This document shows positions 34,330 through 43,246 of a stretch of DNA of 64,000 nucleotides, in pieces. The notes below the pieces were generated by a model that searched no databases, was not told the DNA's origin, and was given only the letters and a program-made list of their open reading frames with translations. The stretch comes from an uncultured Bacilli bacterium (GTDB taxonomy: Bacteria; Bacillota_I; Bacilli_A; RF39; UBA660). Position 1 is the stretch's first letter. The number at the start of each line of letters is the position of its first letter. A program made the translations under genes and the position numbers. The stretch is taken from positions 1 through 64,000 of the forward strand of contig CAKOTU010000004.1 of NCBI GenBank assembly GCA_934120265.1, written 5' to 3'.

Positions 34330-34381
34330 AAAACGCAAAGTTTCTAGACTTTTTAGTAGTCTAGATTTCTTTGTGTTTTTA
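34330..34381 (+). terminator. Terminator of leader element 4
   Basis: AAAACGCAAAG with CTTTGTGTTTT (A-U replaced by G-U), inner CTAGACT with AGTCTAG, T run. Confidence 0.83.
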
Positions 34382-34452
34382 TGTGTACCTTTATAGGAAA
34401 GAAGTTGTTGTATAAGTACATAAATGTGTCGAAAACATGTATTATGACTAGA

Positions 34453-34481
34453 TGTTTATAATAAACAAAATAGGGTATAAT
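34453..34481 (+). promoter_or_regulatory. Second promoter, upstream of the prepilin at 34513
   Basis: TGTTTA, 17 bases, TATAAT, within sequence shared with the promoter at 27056. Confidence 0.65.
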
Positions 34482-34512
34482 TAAAATGTAAATCATAAGG
34501 GAGGTAAAAAAG

Positions 34513-35448
34513 ATGAAAAAAAGAGGATTTACTTTAATAGAGTTACTAGCGGTAATAGTAGTATTAGCAATAATCGCACTTATTGCAACACCAATAGTAA
34601 TGAACACAATAAAGAATGCTAAGAAAGGAGCTGCAGAAAGAAGCGCAGATAGCTATCTTAAACAATTAGAATTAACAATAGCTGAAACTAGGTTAGAAAA
34701 TAAACCAGTATCTGATGGTACATATTCTATAAATGCAGAAGGAAATCTAGAAGGAAATGGTTTAATAACACCATTAGTAGTAGAAATGAATGGAAATAAA
34801 CCAACTGGAGGAACAGTAGTAATAACAAATGGCGAGGTATCACCATCAGAAACAAATATGATAATAGGAGAATATAATTTACGTTATAATGAAACATCAA
34901 AGAGCTATACTGCCGAAGTAGCAGTTAAATTATGTAAAAAAGCATCAAGTGTAAATTTAAGCGATTTAAAATTAGGTGATGAATTTACATGTGATTTAGG
35001 TGATGAAGAATCAACTAAAAACTTAGTATTCTATGTGTTAGAAAAAAATGGTTCACAAGTATCTTTGATTATGAATAAAGTATTCACAACTCCAGCAGGA
35101 GATAAAGTTCCATATTCAATGAAAGCTAATGTATTTAAACTTTTCAAATATACTAAACTAGATGAATCACAAATTACTTTACCAAGTGGAGAGCAAATTG
35201 CCGCAGCAAGTAATAATACAACTTGGACACCAAGTGGTTCTAATACAGCTTTAGTTACAAATCAAATGCCAAATTGGTTAAAAACAAATCTAGAGGTTAC
35301 TGGTACATACTGTTATTGGACATCTACTGAGTTTGATTCTAGTAAACAATGGGGTGCTGGATTAAAAGGTTTATATGCTGAAACAGCAACATCTGCAACT
35401 TGTGGATTCCGTCCAGTTATAACAGTCTCAACATCTGATTTAGGTTAA
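34513..35448 (+). CDS. Prepilin-like protein with FGE/DUF6273-like C-terminus
   Basis: 311 residues. Prepilin signal KKRG then FTLIELLAVIVVLAIIALI. The pilin-like part (to about residue 130) is related to the gene at 27118 (SADSYLKQLELTIAETRL; MNGNKPTGGTVVI). The C-terminal part begins KLGDEFTCDLGDEE, as in the first module of the gene at 16716, and ends YCYWTSTEFDS...CGFRPVITVS. Six Cys are in this part. GGGAGGT precedes the ATG. Likely a minor pilin or pilus-displayed adhesin. Confidence 0.82.
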   Translation: MKKRGFTLIELLAVIVVLAIIALIATPIVMNTIKNAKKGAAERSADSYLKQLELTIAETRLENKPVSDGTYSINAEGNLEGNGLITPLVVEMNGNKPTGGTVVITNGEVSPSETNMIIGEYNLRYNETSKSYTAEVAVKLCKKASSVNLSDLKLGDEFTCDLGDEESTKNLVFYVLEKNGSQVSLIMNKVFTTPAGDKVPYSMKANVFKLFKYTKLDESQITLPSGEQIAAASNNTTWTPSGSNTALVTNQMPNWLKTNLEVTGTYCYWTSTEFDSSKQWGAGLKGLYAETATSATCGFRPVITVSTSDLG

Positions 35449-35531
35449 TACAAAATTGAATGTCTATGACATTCTTTTTTTCTTACTTGCAAAAAAGAGA
35501 TAAAACATATATAATTAAACAAGGTGATATG

Positions 35532-36665
35532 ATGAAGCAAGATGTTATTTATAATAAATTATTAAGAGAAGATAATTTATCTATCTATGCATGTAAAGAC
35601 AAAGATGCTATAAGATTTGATGATTTTATTCCTGATAATAGACCTAATTATTTTAGAGATATCGATAGAATAATTCATTCTATGTCATATGCAAGATATA
35701 TGGATAAGACACAAGTTTTTACTAAACAAAAAAATAATCATATTACAAAGAGAATGCTTCATGTTCAATTTGTTAGCAAGATTGCCCGTCATATAGGTCG
35801 TGCTTTATCACTTAATGAAGATTTGATAGAGGCTATTGCTTTAGGCCATGATGTTGGACATGTTCCATATGGACACGTTGGAGAAAAAATATTAGATAAA
35901 ATTAGCCATGAGTATAATGAGGGTAATTTTATGCATAATGTTCAAAGTGTAAGAACACTTATGAATATCGAAAGAGAAGGCGAAGGGTTAAATTTATGTG
36001 TCCAAGTTTTAGATGGGATACTTTGCCATAATGGGGAAGAATTTTTACCAAAATATGAATATAAAGATAAGACTCCTGAAGAATTTTTAGATGATTATAA
36101 AAAGTGTTATAATGATAAAAAGTTTGGTAATACATTGCTTCCAATGACATTAGAAGGTTGTGTTGTAAGGGTTAGTGATGGTATAGCTTATATAGGTCGT
36201 GACTTTGAAGATGCAATGCGCTTAGGTATTATAAATAGAACGGATTTTCCTAAAGATGTTTCAGAAATTATAGGTAATAATAATGATTCTATAATAAATA
36301 TTATTATAAGAGATATAATTTCTAATAGTATTGATAAAAATTATATAGCAATGTCAAAAGAAATATATGAAGCTATGAACAAGTTAAAGAGTTTTAATTA
36401 TGAAGCCGTTTATAGTAAAGCCAATACTGAAATCGATATAAAATATATAGAAGAAAAGTTTAGAGTAGTATTTGATGCGATGCTTAAAGAAGTAAAAGAA
36501 AAATCTAAAAATAGTGATATATATAAAATTTTCTTGAAAGACAAAAATGAAAAATATCTAAATGAAACAAGTGATGTTAGAATTGTTATAGATTATATAG
36601 CTGGTATGACTGATGAATTTTTTGAATATCAGTATGATAAAATAAGTAGGAGGAAATCATGGTAG
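35532..36665 (+). CDS. dGTPase-like HD-domain triphosphohydrolase
   Basis: About 377 residues. Family blocks: RYMDKTQVF near the start (the R..KTQV region of Dgt), the HD motif ALGHDVGHVPYGHVGE, and a later RVSDGIAYIGRD, typical of dGTPase-like proteins. These hydrolyse dNTPs to nucleosides plus triphosphate. It lies two genes downstream of thyX-tmk, so dNTP supply and removal are clustered. AAGGTGAT with two adjacent ATGs (35529, 35532) marks the start; an upstream in-frame start at 35460 has no site. It overlaps the next gene by seven bases. Confidence 0.85.
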   Translation: MKQDVIYNKLLREDNLSIYACKDKDAIRFDDFIPDNRPNYFRDIDRIIHSMSYARYMDKTQVFTKQKNNHITKRMLHVQFVSKIARHIGRALSLNEDLIEAIALGHDVGHVPYGHVGEKILDKISHEYNEGNFMHNVQSVRTLMNIEREGEGLNLCVQVLDGILCHNGEEFLPKYEYKDKTPEEFLDDYKKCYNDKKFGNTLLPMTLEGCVVRVSDGIAYIGRDFEDAMRLGIINRTDFPKDVSEIIGNNNDSIINIIIRDIISNSIDKNYIAMSKEIYEAMNKLKSFNYEAVYSKANTEIDIKYIEEKFRVVFDAMLKEVKEKSKNSDIYKIFLKDKNEKYLNETSDVRIVIDYIAGMTDEFFEYQYDKISRRKSW

Positions 36666-37174
36666 AAGGCATAGTAAATTTTTTTGTAACAACGTTTGGG
36701 GGATTAACTAGTTTAAAGCTTGGACGTGAAATATTAGTATTTATTATTTCAATGATGCCAATATTAGAATTACGTGGGGGATTAATAGCTGCTTCACTTT
36801 TAGGACTATCTGGTGTTAAAAGTTTTATAATTTGTTTAATAGGTAATATTATACCTATACCTCTAATTCTTTGGTTTATTACACCACTTTTTGATAAACT
36901 AAAGAAGACAAAGAAACTAAGCAAGTTAGTAAATAAATTAGAAACAAAGGCAATGAATAAAAAGGATCAAATAGAAAAATTAAAGTATTGGGGTCTTCTT
37001 TTATTTGTTGGAATTCCACTTCCAGGAACGGGAGCATGGACTGGTTGTTTAATAGCTGCCTTGCTTGGTATGGATAAGAAAAAATCAATGCTTGCGGCCA
37101 TTGGTGGTGTTGTGATGGCAGGTATTATAATGATGATTGTATCATTTGGTTTACTTAAAGGAATTATTGGTTAA
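36659..37174 (+). CDS. COG2426-type small membrane protein (putative small multidrug export)
   Basis: 171 residues, four or five membrane helices. Hallmarks of the Sm_multidrug_ex family are the MPILELRGGLIAA block in helix 2 and IPLPGTGAWTGCLIAALLG in the second half. The transport role is suggested for the family but not proven. It overlaps the dgt-like gene by seven bases, with AGGAGGAA as ribosome site. Confidence 0.85.
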   Translation: MVEGIVNFFVTTFGGLTSLKLGREILVFIISMMPILELRGGLIAASLLGLSGVKSFIICLIGNIIPIPLILWFITPLFDKLKKTKKLSKLVNKLETKAMNKKDQIEKLKYWGLLLFVGIPLPGTGAWTGCLIAALLGMDKKKSMLAAIGGVVMAGIIMMIVSFGLLKGIIG

Positions 37175-37186
37175 TAATTCCTTTTT
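37159..37186 (+). terminator. Intrinsic terminator over the stop codon
   Basis: GGAATTATT / AATAATTCC stem, then T residues; the stop TAA is inside the hairpin. Confidence 0.8.
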
Positions 37187-37249
37187 CTTTATTGATAAAA
37201 AAATTAATCCATGGTACAATAAAAATGTATTCATAGAGTGGGTGATAAG

Positions 37250-37492
37250 ATGGATGAAACAAAGATTTATGACAGTGAAGAATTTACAGATGCTAATATA
37301 ATACTTACTTTAAAAGAAGTAATAGAAGTATTAGAAGAAAGAGGATATAATCCAATTAATCAAATAGTTGGGTATTTGATGAGTGGTGATCCTGGGTATA
37401 TATCTAGTCATAAAGAAGCACGTAATAAAATAACTAAATTTGATCGTAATAAAATACTTGAAGTATTGGTAAAATATTTTATAAATCAATAA
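37250..37492 (+). CDS. ireB: IreB family regulatory phosphoprotein
   Basis: 80 residues (DUF965). Hallmarks: GYNPINQIVGYLMSGDPGYISSH. The N-terminal Thr/Ser region corresponds to the site phosphorylated by the PASTA kinase IreK in Enterococcus, where IreB limits cephalosporin resistance. The ATG at 37250 has GGGTGAT upstream. It begins the conserved ireB - ruvX - yrzB - mltG block and shares one base with ruvX. Confidence 0.93.
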   Translation: MDETKIYDSEEFTDANIILTLKEVIEVLEERGYNPINQIVGYLMSGDPGYISSHKEARNKITKFDRNKILEVLVKYFINQ

Positions 37493-37914
37493 TGAGATAT
37501 TTAGGTTTAGATTTAGGTACTAAAACAATAGGTGTTGCTTTAAGTGATGTAACACATACTATTTCATCTCCTTTAAAAATTATTAGATTTGAAGAAGGAG
37601 AGTTTAATAGTGCATTACCCGAAATAAAGAATTTAGTTGAAGAATTTAATGTGGAAAAAATTATCTTAGGTTTTCCTAAAAATATGAATAACACAGTTGG
37701 TGAAAGTGGAGAAAGAGCTTTATCATTTAAAAAGTTTTTAGAAGATAATTTAAATGTTGAAGTTATAATGCAAGATGAGAGACTTTCAACTGTTGAAGCT
37801 AATAATTATATGTTAAAAGCTGATATGTCAAGAAAAAAAAGAAAAGATAAAATAGATGGCTTAGCGGCTAATATTATTTTACAAACATATTTAGATAAAG
37901 AGAAAGGAAGATAA
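37492..37914 (+). CDS. ruvX: YqgF/RuvX family putative pre-16S rRNA nuclease
   Basis: 140 residues. RNase H-like fold: LGLDLGTKTIGVALSD at the N-terminus, GFPKNMNNTVGESGERA in the middle and MQDERLSTVEANNYML, each with the acidic residues of the family. YqgF trims the 5' end of 16S rRNA in E. coli; it was earlier proposed as a Holliday junction resolvase. The start overlaps ireB by one base. Confidence 0.94.
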   Translation: MRYLGLDLGTKTIGVALSDVTHTISSPLKIIRFEEGEFNSALPEIKNLVEEFNVEKIILGFPKNMNNTVGESGERALSFKKFLEDNLNVEVIMQDERLSTVEANNYMLKADMSRKKRKDKIDGLAANIILQTYLDKEKGR

Positions 37915-37915
37915 T

Positions 37916-38212
37916 ATGGAAAATAATAAAATGACTTTTAAAATATTAGGAGACGATGGAAAAGAAATAGAATGTGAAGTTTTATTTACTTTTGAATCAG
38001 ATGAAACAAAGAAAAATTATATTGTATATACAGATAATACTCTAGATGAACAAGGAAATACTAAAGTGTATGCTTCAATATATAATCCAGATGAAGAAAA
38101 TACTAATTTAATTCCTATTGAAACTGATAAAGAGTGGAAAATTATTGAAACTATTTTAGATGAATTACAACAACAAGCTAGAGAAAGTATAAATGGAAAC
38201 GAGCAACAATAG
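37916..38212 (+). CDS. yrzB: DUF1292 family protein (YrzB-like)
   Basis: 98 residues, acidic. Family pattern: FTFESDETKKNYIVYTDN, then VYASIYNPDEENTNLIPIE. Function unknown. It is nearly always found between ruvX and mltG in Firmicutes, as here. A hairpin with T run sits over its end. Confidence 0.9.
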   Translation: MENNKMTFKILGDDGKEIECEVLFTFESDETKKNYIVYTDNTLDEQGNTKVYASIYNPDEENTNLIPIETDKEWKIIETILDELQQQARESINGNEQQ

Positions 38213-38220
38213 CTCGTTTT
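38197..38220 (+). terminator. Hairpin between yrzB and mltG
   Basis: AAACGAGC / GCTCGTTT with a short T tail directly before the mltG start. It may be an attenuator lowering mltG expression, and it could hide the mltG start region, which has no visible ribosome site. Confidence 0.6.
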
Positions 38221-38224
38221 GTAT

Positions 38225-39307
38225 ATGCGTAGATTAAAACCAAGAGTTAGAATAGCGTTAATCATAATTTCAGCTATTTTGTTGTTTGTAATTTTATGTA
38301 GTGTTATTTATAAAATAGGAATAGGAAAAGTTAGTAAAGATGAAACTTTAAAAGAAATAGAAGTAACATCAGGAAATACATATATGTCTGTTTCTAAAAT
38401 TTTGAAGGAAAATAATTTAATAAAATCAGAATTTTTCTTTAAAGTTTATGTCAAGTTACATAAGCCGAGTTCACTTCAAGCAGGGAAATACGAATTAAAG
38501 GAAAGTATGAATGTCAAAGAAATAATTAAGGTTTTATCAAACGGTAGTACATACAATCCTAATGTAGTTTCTCTTACTTTTAAAGAAGGTATTAATATGC
38601 GTAATGTTGCTAAAATAATTGCAGAGAATACTGAAAATACAGAGGAAGATGTTTTTGTAACTCTTTCGGATACTAATTATTTAGATGAATTAATAAAAAA
38701 ATATTGGTTTGTTACGGAAGAAGTAAAAAATAAAAACATATATTATTCACTGGAAGGTTATTTATTTCCTAACACATATAGCGTAAATAAAACAGATAGT
38801 GTAAAAAAAATATTTGAAATGATGCTTGATAATATGTCATTAAAGTTATCACCATATAAGGAACAAATTCAAAGTAGTACACATAATGTTCATGAAATAT
38901 TAACACTTGCTTCTATTATTGAATTAGAGGCTGGAAATAGTAATGATCGTAGTGGTGTAGCTGGAGTTTTTTATAACAGATTAAAGTCAGGATGGTCATT
39001 AGGAAGTGATGTTACTACTTACTATGGTGCCAAAATAGAAATGCATGAAAGAGATTTATATCAAAGAGAAATAGACGAATATAATGCTTATAATACAAGA
39101 AGTAGTCAGATGGCTGGGCGTTTACCGGTGGGACCTATTTGTCTTCCTAGTTTAGATTCTATTTCTGCAGCTGTTAATCCAACTATTTCTGAATATTATT
39201 ATTTTGTAGCTGATAAAAATAAAAAAACATACTTTTCTAAAACATACGAAGAACATGCACAAACTGTTGCTTCATTAAAGAGTCAAGGCTTATGGTACGA
39301 ATATTAG
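38225..39307 (+). CDS. mltG: Endolytic murein transglycosylase MltG
   Basis: About 360 residues. A basic N-terminus and one membrane helix (about residues 10-30), a LysM-like region, then the YceG core: LASIIELEAG with the catalytic Glu, YNRLKSGWSLGSDVT, and GLPVGPI-like GRLPVGPICLPS. MltG cuts nascent glycan strands and sets their length. No clear ribosome site is present at the ATG (38225); a TTG at 38219 is an alternative. It overlaps the O-methyltransferase gene by 16 bases. Confidence 0.93.
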   Translation: MRRLKPRVRIALIIISAILLFVILCSVIYKIGIGKVSKDETLKEIEVTSGNTYMSVSKILKENNLIKSEFFFKVYVKLHKPSSLQAGKYELKESMNVKEIIKVLSNGSTYNPNVVSLTFKEGINMRNVAKIIAENTENTEEDVFVTLSDTNYLDELIKKYWFVTEEVKNKNIYYSLEGYLFPNTYSVNKTDSVKKIFEMMLDNMSLKLSPYKEQIQSSTHNVHEILTLASIIELEAGNSNDRSGVAGVFYNRLKSGWSLGSDVTTYYGAKIEMHERDLYQREIDEYNAYNTRSSQMAGRLPVGPICLPSLDSISAAVNPTISEYYYFVADKNKKTYFSKTYEEHAQTVASLKSQGLWYEY

Positions 39308-39885
39308 ATTTAGAAGAGTATGCACATAAAAATAATATTCCAATTATGATGAAAGATGGAATTGAATTTTTATTGGATTATATTAAAAATAATAATATCA
39401 AAAACATTTTAGAAATAGGTTCAGCAATTGGTTATTCAGCGATAAGAATGGCTTTAGTAGATGATAGTGTTAGAGTTACAACCATTGAAAGAGATGAAGA
39501 GAGATATAAAGAAGCTTTAAAAAATATAAAAGATTTTAATTTGAATAGTAGAATAAATGTTATTTTGAGTGATGCCTTTGATGTAGAACTTAACGATAAA
39601 TATGATTTAATATTTATTGATGCAGCTAAGAGTCAATACATTAAATTTTTTGAAAAGTTTAAAGAAAATTTAAACGATAATGGAGTAATTGTCTCTGATA
39701 ATTTAAATTTTCATGGACTTGTTCATGCAGATGAAAAAGATCTTAGTAGAAATGTCAGAGGTCTTGTAAGAAAATTAAATAATTATGTTGACTATTTAAA
39801 AAATAATAAAGAATTTGAAACATTATTTTATGATATTGGTGATGGAGTCAGTATCAGTAAAAAGGTAGGTGTTAAAGATGAATAA
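39292..39885 (+). CDS. SAM-dependent O-methyltransferase (YrrM-like)
   Basis: 197 residues. Class I methyltransferase fold of the COMT-like family: ILEIGSAIGYSAIRMA (motif I), TIERDEERY, DLIFIDAAKSQY, VSDNLNFHG. Part of the conserved mltG - yrrM - yrrN - yrrO order. In B. subtilis YrrM (TrmR) methylates the 5-hydroxyuridine made by the YrrN/YrrO system at tRNA position 34, which fits the genes downstream. The start overlaps mltG. Confidence 0.85.
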   Translation: MVRILDLEEYAHKNNIPIMMKDGIEFLLDYIKNNNIKNILEIGSAIGYSAIRMALVDDSVRVTTIERDEERYKEALKNIKDFNLNSRINVILSDAFDVELNDKYDLIFIDAAKSQYIKFFEKFKENLNDNGVIVSDNLNFHGLVHADEKDLSRNVRGLVRKLNNYVDYLKNNKEFETLFYDIGDGVSISKKVGVKDE

Positions 39886-41038
39886 AAAAGGATTTACTCT
39901 AGTTGAACTTATTGGAGTGGTAGTTATATTAGGACTTATTGCTTTAATAGCGTTTCCAGCTTTATTAAATCAAATTAATACATCAAAAAATGAAGTAAGT
40001 GAGTCAGTAAGGGAATTAGTTATTAGTTCTTCAAAGTCGTATGTTGAGGATGATACTCAACTTGCACCTAAAAAATATTGTATAACATTGGAAGAACTTA
40101 TTGATGGTGGTTATTTAACTGAAGGAATTGTTAGTTCAGAACGTGATAAATTACAAAATAAAAGAGTGATGGTTACTTATTATAATAACAAATATAATTA
40201 TGAATTAGTTGATAGTAAAGATTGTTATATTTGTAAAGGTGTAAAAGCAGTAACAGTAGATGATGCAACCGTTCCTACAGGTCAGTATAATACTGGAGAT
40301 GAATATACGTGTGAAGTAAAAAAAGGAACAGAGTATAACTTCTTTGTTATTAGTAGTGATGAAAATAATGTTAATTTATTAATGGATAGTAACGTTAATT
40401 ATTATGGTGAATCTGTAAAACTTGTTGATGGAAAAATACCAGATGATATGGAAGGTGATTCAAAGAAAAAGGGTTTAGTTGCTTTTATATCAGAAGCAGA
40501 TTATCTAGCTGCAGGTGGATTAAAAGACGATTTTTTTCTTGAGGGTTATGGAACAGGTAATTTAGAAAAGGGTCCGATAACTGTATTAAATTATTTAAAT
40601 TTTGCGACCTCTTTTTGGACCAATATAGAAAATTTAAATGAGGTATATGATTATAGTGTTGATAAAAATGGATATACAATTCGTAATGAGTTGCAATCTT
40701 TAGAAGTTAGACTTAACGGGAAATCTAGACTTATGACTGGAACAGAGTTATTTTCTACAGGGTTTCCATTTGTAACAAAAAAGTGGATGACAGTGAATTT
40801 AAATCCTATAAGCGAAAAAGAGGGAATATATGGTTATTGGAATTTAGCTCCTTATGGCAAGTATGATGTATGGAATGTCAATAGTGATGGTGGAGATGCA
40901 GATGGAACTATAACTATTTATGATGAAAAACAAGGTTCTGTATCAGTTGAAGCTGATGATTTATCTTTTGATAATTATTGTGGAGTTAGACCTGTAATCA
41001 CTGTTTCTAAAAGTATGATATACAATGATAACAATTAA
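39878..41038 (+). CDS. Prepilin-like protein inserted between yrrM and yrrN
   Basis: 386 residues. The prepilin signal is MNKKG followed by FTLVELIGVVVILGLIALI, with mature Glu5, more divergent than the others. A 100-residue pilin-like region with Cys pairs (KKYCITLEEL, DSKDCYICKG) follows, then one DUF6273-like module (TGDEYTCEVKKG to YCGVRPVITVS). Start at 39878 follows AGGTGTTAAAG and overlaps the yrrM stop by eight bases; an in-frame start nine bases earlier exists. The gene breaks an otherwise conserved operon and ends with a terminator. Confidence 0.82.
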   Translation: MNKKGFTLVELIGVVVILGLIALIAFPALLNQINTSKNEVSESVRELVISSSKSYVEDDTQLAPKKYCITLEELIDGGYLTEGIVSSERDKLQNKRVMVTYYNNKYNYELVDSKDCYICKGVKAVTVDDATVPTGQYNTGDEYTCEVKKGTEYNFFVISSDENNVNLLMDSNVNYYGESVKLVDGKIPDDMEGDSKKKGLVAFISEADYLAAGGLKDDFFLEGYGTGNLEKGPITVLNYLNFATSFWTNIENLNEVYDYSVDKNGYTIRNELQSLEVRLNGKSRLMTGTELFSTGFPFVTKKWMTVNLNPISEKEGIYGYWNLAPYGKYDVWNVNSDGGDADGTITIYDEKQGSVSVEADDLSFDNYCGVRPVITVSKSMIYNDNN

Positions 41039-41056
41039 TAAGTAAATCTTATATGT

Positions 41057-41083
41057 AAAAAGTAGAAATATCTACTTTTTTTT
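41057..41083 (+). terminator. Intrinsic terminator
   Basis: AAAAGTAGA / TCTACTTTT and T run. A TATAAT follows at 41086-41091 and probably serves yrrN. Confidence 0.88.
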
Positions 41084-41108
41084 GTTATAATGTCTTCGAG
41101 GTGATACC

Positions 41109-41960
41109 ATGTCTAAAAAATTAATTATTCCATCTAATATGAAGATGATTAAACGTTTTAAAAACAAAGTAGATGGTTATATTTTATCAGTAGATGGTCT
41201 AAGTGTAAATGCTCCATACTATTTTAAGTTTGACGAAGTGTTGGATATTGTAAGGAAGAATCATGATAAAGAAATTTTTATAAGTTTAAATAAGAATATG
41301 CACGACAGTGATTTAGAATGTTTAAAAGAAGCTTTATTAAAGCTAGATAAAACTAATGTAAAAGGTATAATTTATTATGATATTAGTATAGTAAATTTAA
41401 AAGAAGAGTTAGGTTTAAATTTGGAATTGGTTTGGAATCAAGAACATATGACTAATAATTATTTTACAATTAATTATTGGAAAGAACACGGGGTGAATTA
41501 TACTTGGTTATCAAATGACATAACATTAAAAGAGATAAAAGAAATAGAAGAAAATGTCAATAGTAAACTTATGATAGAGTTGTTTGGGTATGTCTCAATG
41601 TTTACATCTTATCGTCATTTAGTTAACAATTATTTAAAAACATTTAACTTAGCAGAAAAAAAAGAATATTATATTGAAAAAGAAGGCAAATCATATTCAA
41701 TTGTTGATGATAAAAATGGAACTACTGTTTATTCTAGCAATATTTTAAATGGTCTTTATGAAAGTGTAGAGCTAAACAATTTAGATTATATTATTTTAAA
41801 TAGTTACAATATAGATGAGGATTGTTTTGAAATAGTAGTAGAGTTATTTAATAATGTAAATGATAAAAATAAGGTAGAATATAAGAAAATAATTGATAAT
41901 ATGTTTAAAACTACAGATTCGGGATTTTTATATAAAGAAACGGTTTATAGGGTGAAGTAA
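41109..41960 (+). CDS. Peptidase U32-family protein, YrrN/TrhP1-like
   Basis: 283 residues. It is the shorter, divergent member of the U32 pair. The (beta-alpha) barrel pattern DGYILSVDGLSVNAPYYF and the SLNKNMHDSDLE segment align with the YrrN type. In B. subtilis YrrN (TrhP1) and YrrO (TrhP2) are needed for prephenate-dependent 5-hydroxylation of U34 in tRNAs. One base separates it from the second U32 gene. Confidence 0.8.
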   Translation: MSKKLIIPSNMKMIKRFKNKVDGYILSVDGLSVNAPYYFKFDEVLDIVRKNHDKEIFISLNKNMHDSDLECLKEALLKLDKTNVKGIIYYDISIVNLKEELGLNLELVWNQEHMTNNYFTINYWKEHGVNYTWLSNDITLKEIKEIEENVNSKLMIELFGYVSMFTSYRHLVNNYLKTFNLAEKKEYYIEKEGKSYSIVDDKNGTTVYSSNILNGLYESVELNNLDYIILNSYNIDEDCFEIVVELFNNVNDKNKVEYKKIIDNMFKTTDSGFLYKETVYRVK

Positions 41961-41961
41961 G

Positions 41962-43167
41962 ATGAAAGAAAAAATAAAAAAACCAGAGCTTTTAGCACCT
42001 GCTGGTGATTTAGAAAGATTAAAGATAGCAGTAATATATGGTGCAGATGCGGTATATTTAGGTGGTATTGATTTTGGACTTAGAGCTAATACTGGTAATT
42101 TTGATTTAGACGATTTAAAGGAAGGTTTAGAATTTGCGCATTCTCATGGAAGTAAAGTTTATGTTACTGTAAATATAGTTTTACATAATGAAGAAGGAAA
42201 AAATTTAATTCCATATTTAAAACAATTAGATGAGATAGGGGTAGATGCAATAATTGTTAGTGATCCGGCTATTATTAAAATGGCTAAAGAAAATACTAAT
42301 TTAGAAATACATTTATCAACGCAGCAATCTACTATAAATAAAGAAGCAATAAAATTTTTTAAAAAAGAAGGAGTAACAAGGATTGTTTTAGCGCGTGAAA
42401 CTTCAAAAGATGAGATAAAAAAAATAAAAGATGAGATAGATATCGAATTAGAATATTTTATCCATGGAGCCATTTGTGCATCTTATAGCGGAAGATGTGT
42501 TTTATCAAATTATTTAACTGCTAGAGATTCTAATCGTGGTGGTTGTAGTCAAATTTGTAGATGGGATTTTGATTTAGTTGGTGATGATGAAAAAATAGAA
42601 GGAGATAAACCATTTACATTCTGTTCTAAGGATTTATCAATGGCTGAATGTTTACCAGAACTTATTGAATTAGGTGTTGATTCATTTAAAATAGAAGGTA
42701 GAATGCGTTCTGTTTATTATATAGCTACGGTTGTTAATGTTTATCGTAAGCTTATTGATAAATATTGTAATGATAAAGAACATTATGAATATAATAGTGA
42801 GTATAAACGAATATTAGATAATTGTTCCAATCGAGATTCAATAGTTCAATTTTTCAATGGAAAAAATGATCATACCTTTGGTTATTATAATGGTAGACAA
42901 GAAATATCTAATCAAGATTTTTTAGGTATTGTACTTGATTATAATATAGAAACACATGAAGTTTTACTAGAACAAAGGAACTATTTTGAAAAAGGTGATG
43001 TTGTAGAATTTTTTGGACCAAATATAGAATCGTTTACATATCAAATAGGAGATATAGTTGATGAAAATGGTGAAAATATAGAGATTGTAAGGCATCCTAA
43101 GCAACATGTAAAATTGATTGTAGATAAAACTTTAACTAAAGATTGTATGATGAGAATAAAAAGATAA
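41962..43167 (+). CDS. Peptidase U32-family tRNA hydroxylation protein, YrrO/TrhP2-like
   Basis: 401 residues, normal length. Hallmarks: PELLAPAGDLERLK at the start, and the U32 signature around FIHGAICASYSGRC, followed by Cys in GGCSQICRWDF and CSKDLSMAE, whose cysteines can hold an Fe-S cluster. C-terminal beta domain as in YegQ/TrhP. It probably acts with the upstream YrrN-like protein and the YrrM-like methyltransferase in wobble uridine modification. Confidence 0.9.
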   Translation: MKEKIKKPELLAPAGDLERLKIAVIYGADAVYLGGIDFGLRANTGNFDLDDLKEGLEFAHSHGSKVYVTVNIVLHNEEGKNLIPYLKQLDEIGVDAIIVSDPAIIKMAKENTNLEIHLSTQQSTINKEAIKFFKKEGVTRIVLARETSKDEIKKIKDEIDIELEYFIHGAICASYSGRCVLSNYLTARDSNRGGCSQICRWDFDLVGDDEKIEGDKPFTFCSKDLSMAECLPELIELGVDSFKIEGRMRSVYYIATVVNVYRKLIDKYCNDKEHYEYNSEYKRILDNCSNRDSIVQFFNGKNDHTFGYYNGRQEISNQDFLGIVLDYNIETHEVLLEQRNYFEKGDVVEFFGPNIESFTYQIGDIVDENGENIEIVRHPKQHVKLIVDKTLTKDCMMRIKR

Positions 43168-43175
43168 AAAAGAAG

Positions 43176-43204
43176 TTGACAAACGTGTTAAAGTGTAGTA
43201 TCAT
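43176..43204 (+). promoter_or_regulatory. greA promoter
   Basis: TTGACA, 17 bases, TATCAT. Confidence 0.7.
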
Positions 43205-43246
43205 TTTGTCAGTTTGATTGATAGAAAAGACACAGAGGTGATTAAT

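Larger units (their letters stand above)
34230..34381 (+). ncRNA. Poly-G leader element, copy 4 (interrupted tract)
   Basis: Same parts and order as the other copies: 5' consensus, stem arms TAGTATGGTTAAA and TTTAATCATACTA, and terminator. The G tract is broken by a T: TGGTGGGGT at 34289-34297, leaving a run of only four G. The segment between start and tract is one codon shorter. This copy is expected to be slippage-locked. The gap from 34214 to 34512 contains only this element and the promoter for the prepilin. Confidence 0.68.

Noticed and set aside
16716..35448. A complete diversity-generating retroelement in this window
   Set aside because: No reverse transcriptase, Avd-like gene or template repeat is present; only target-like domains are seen.
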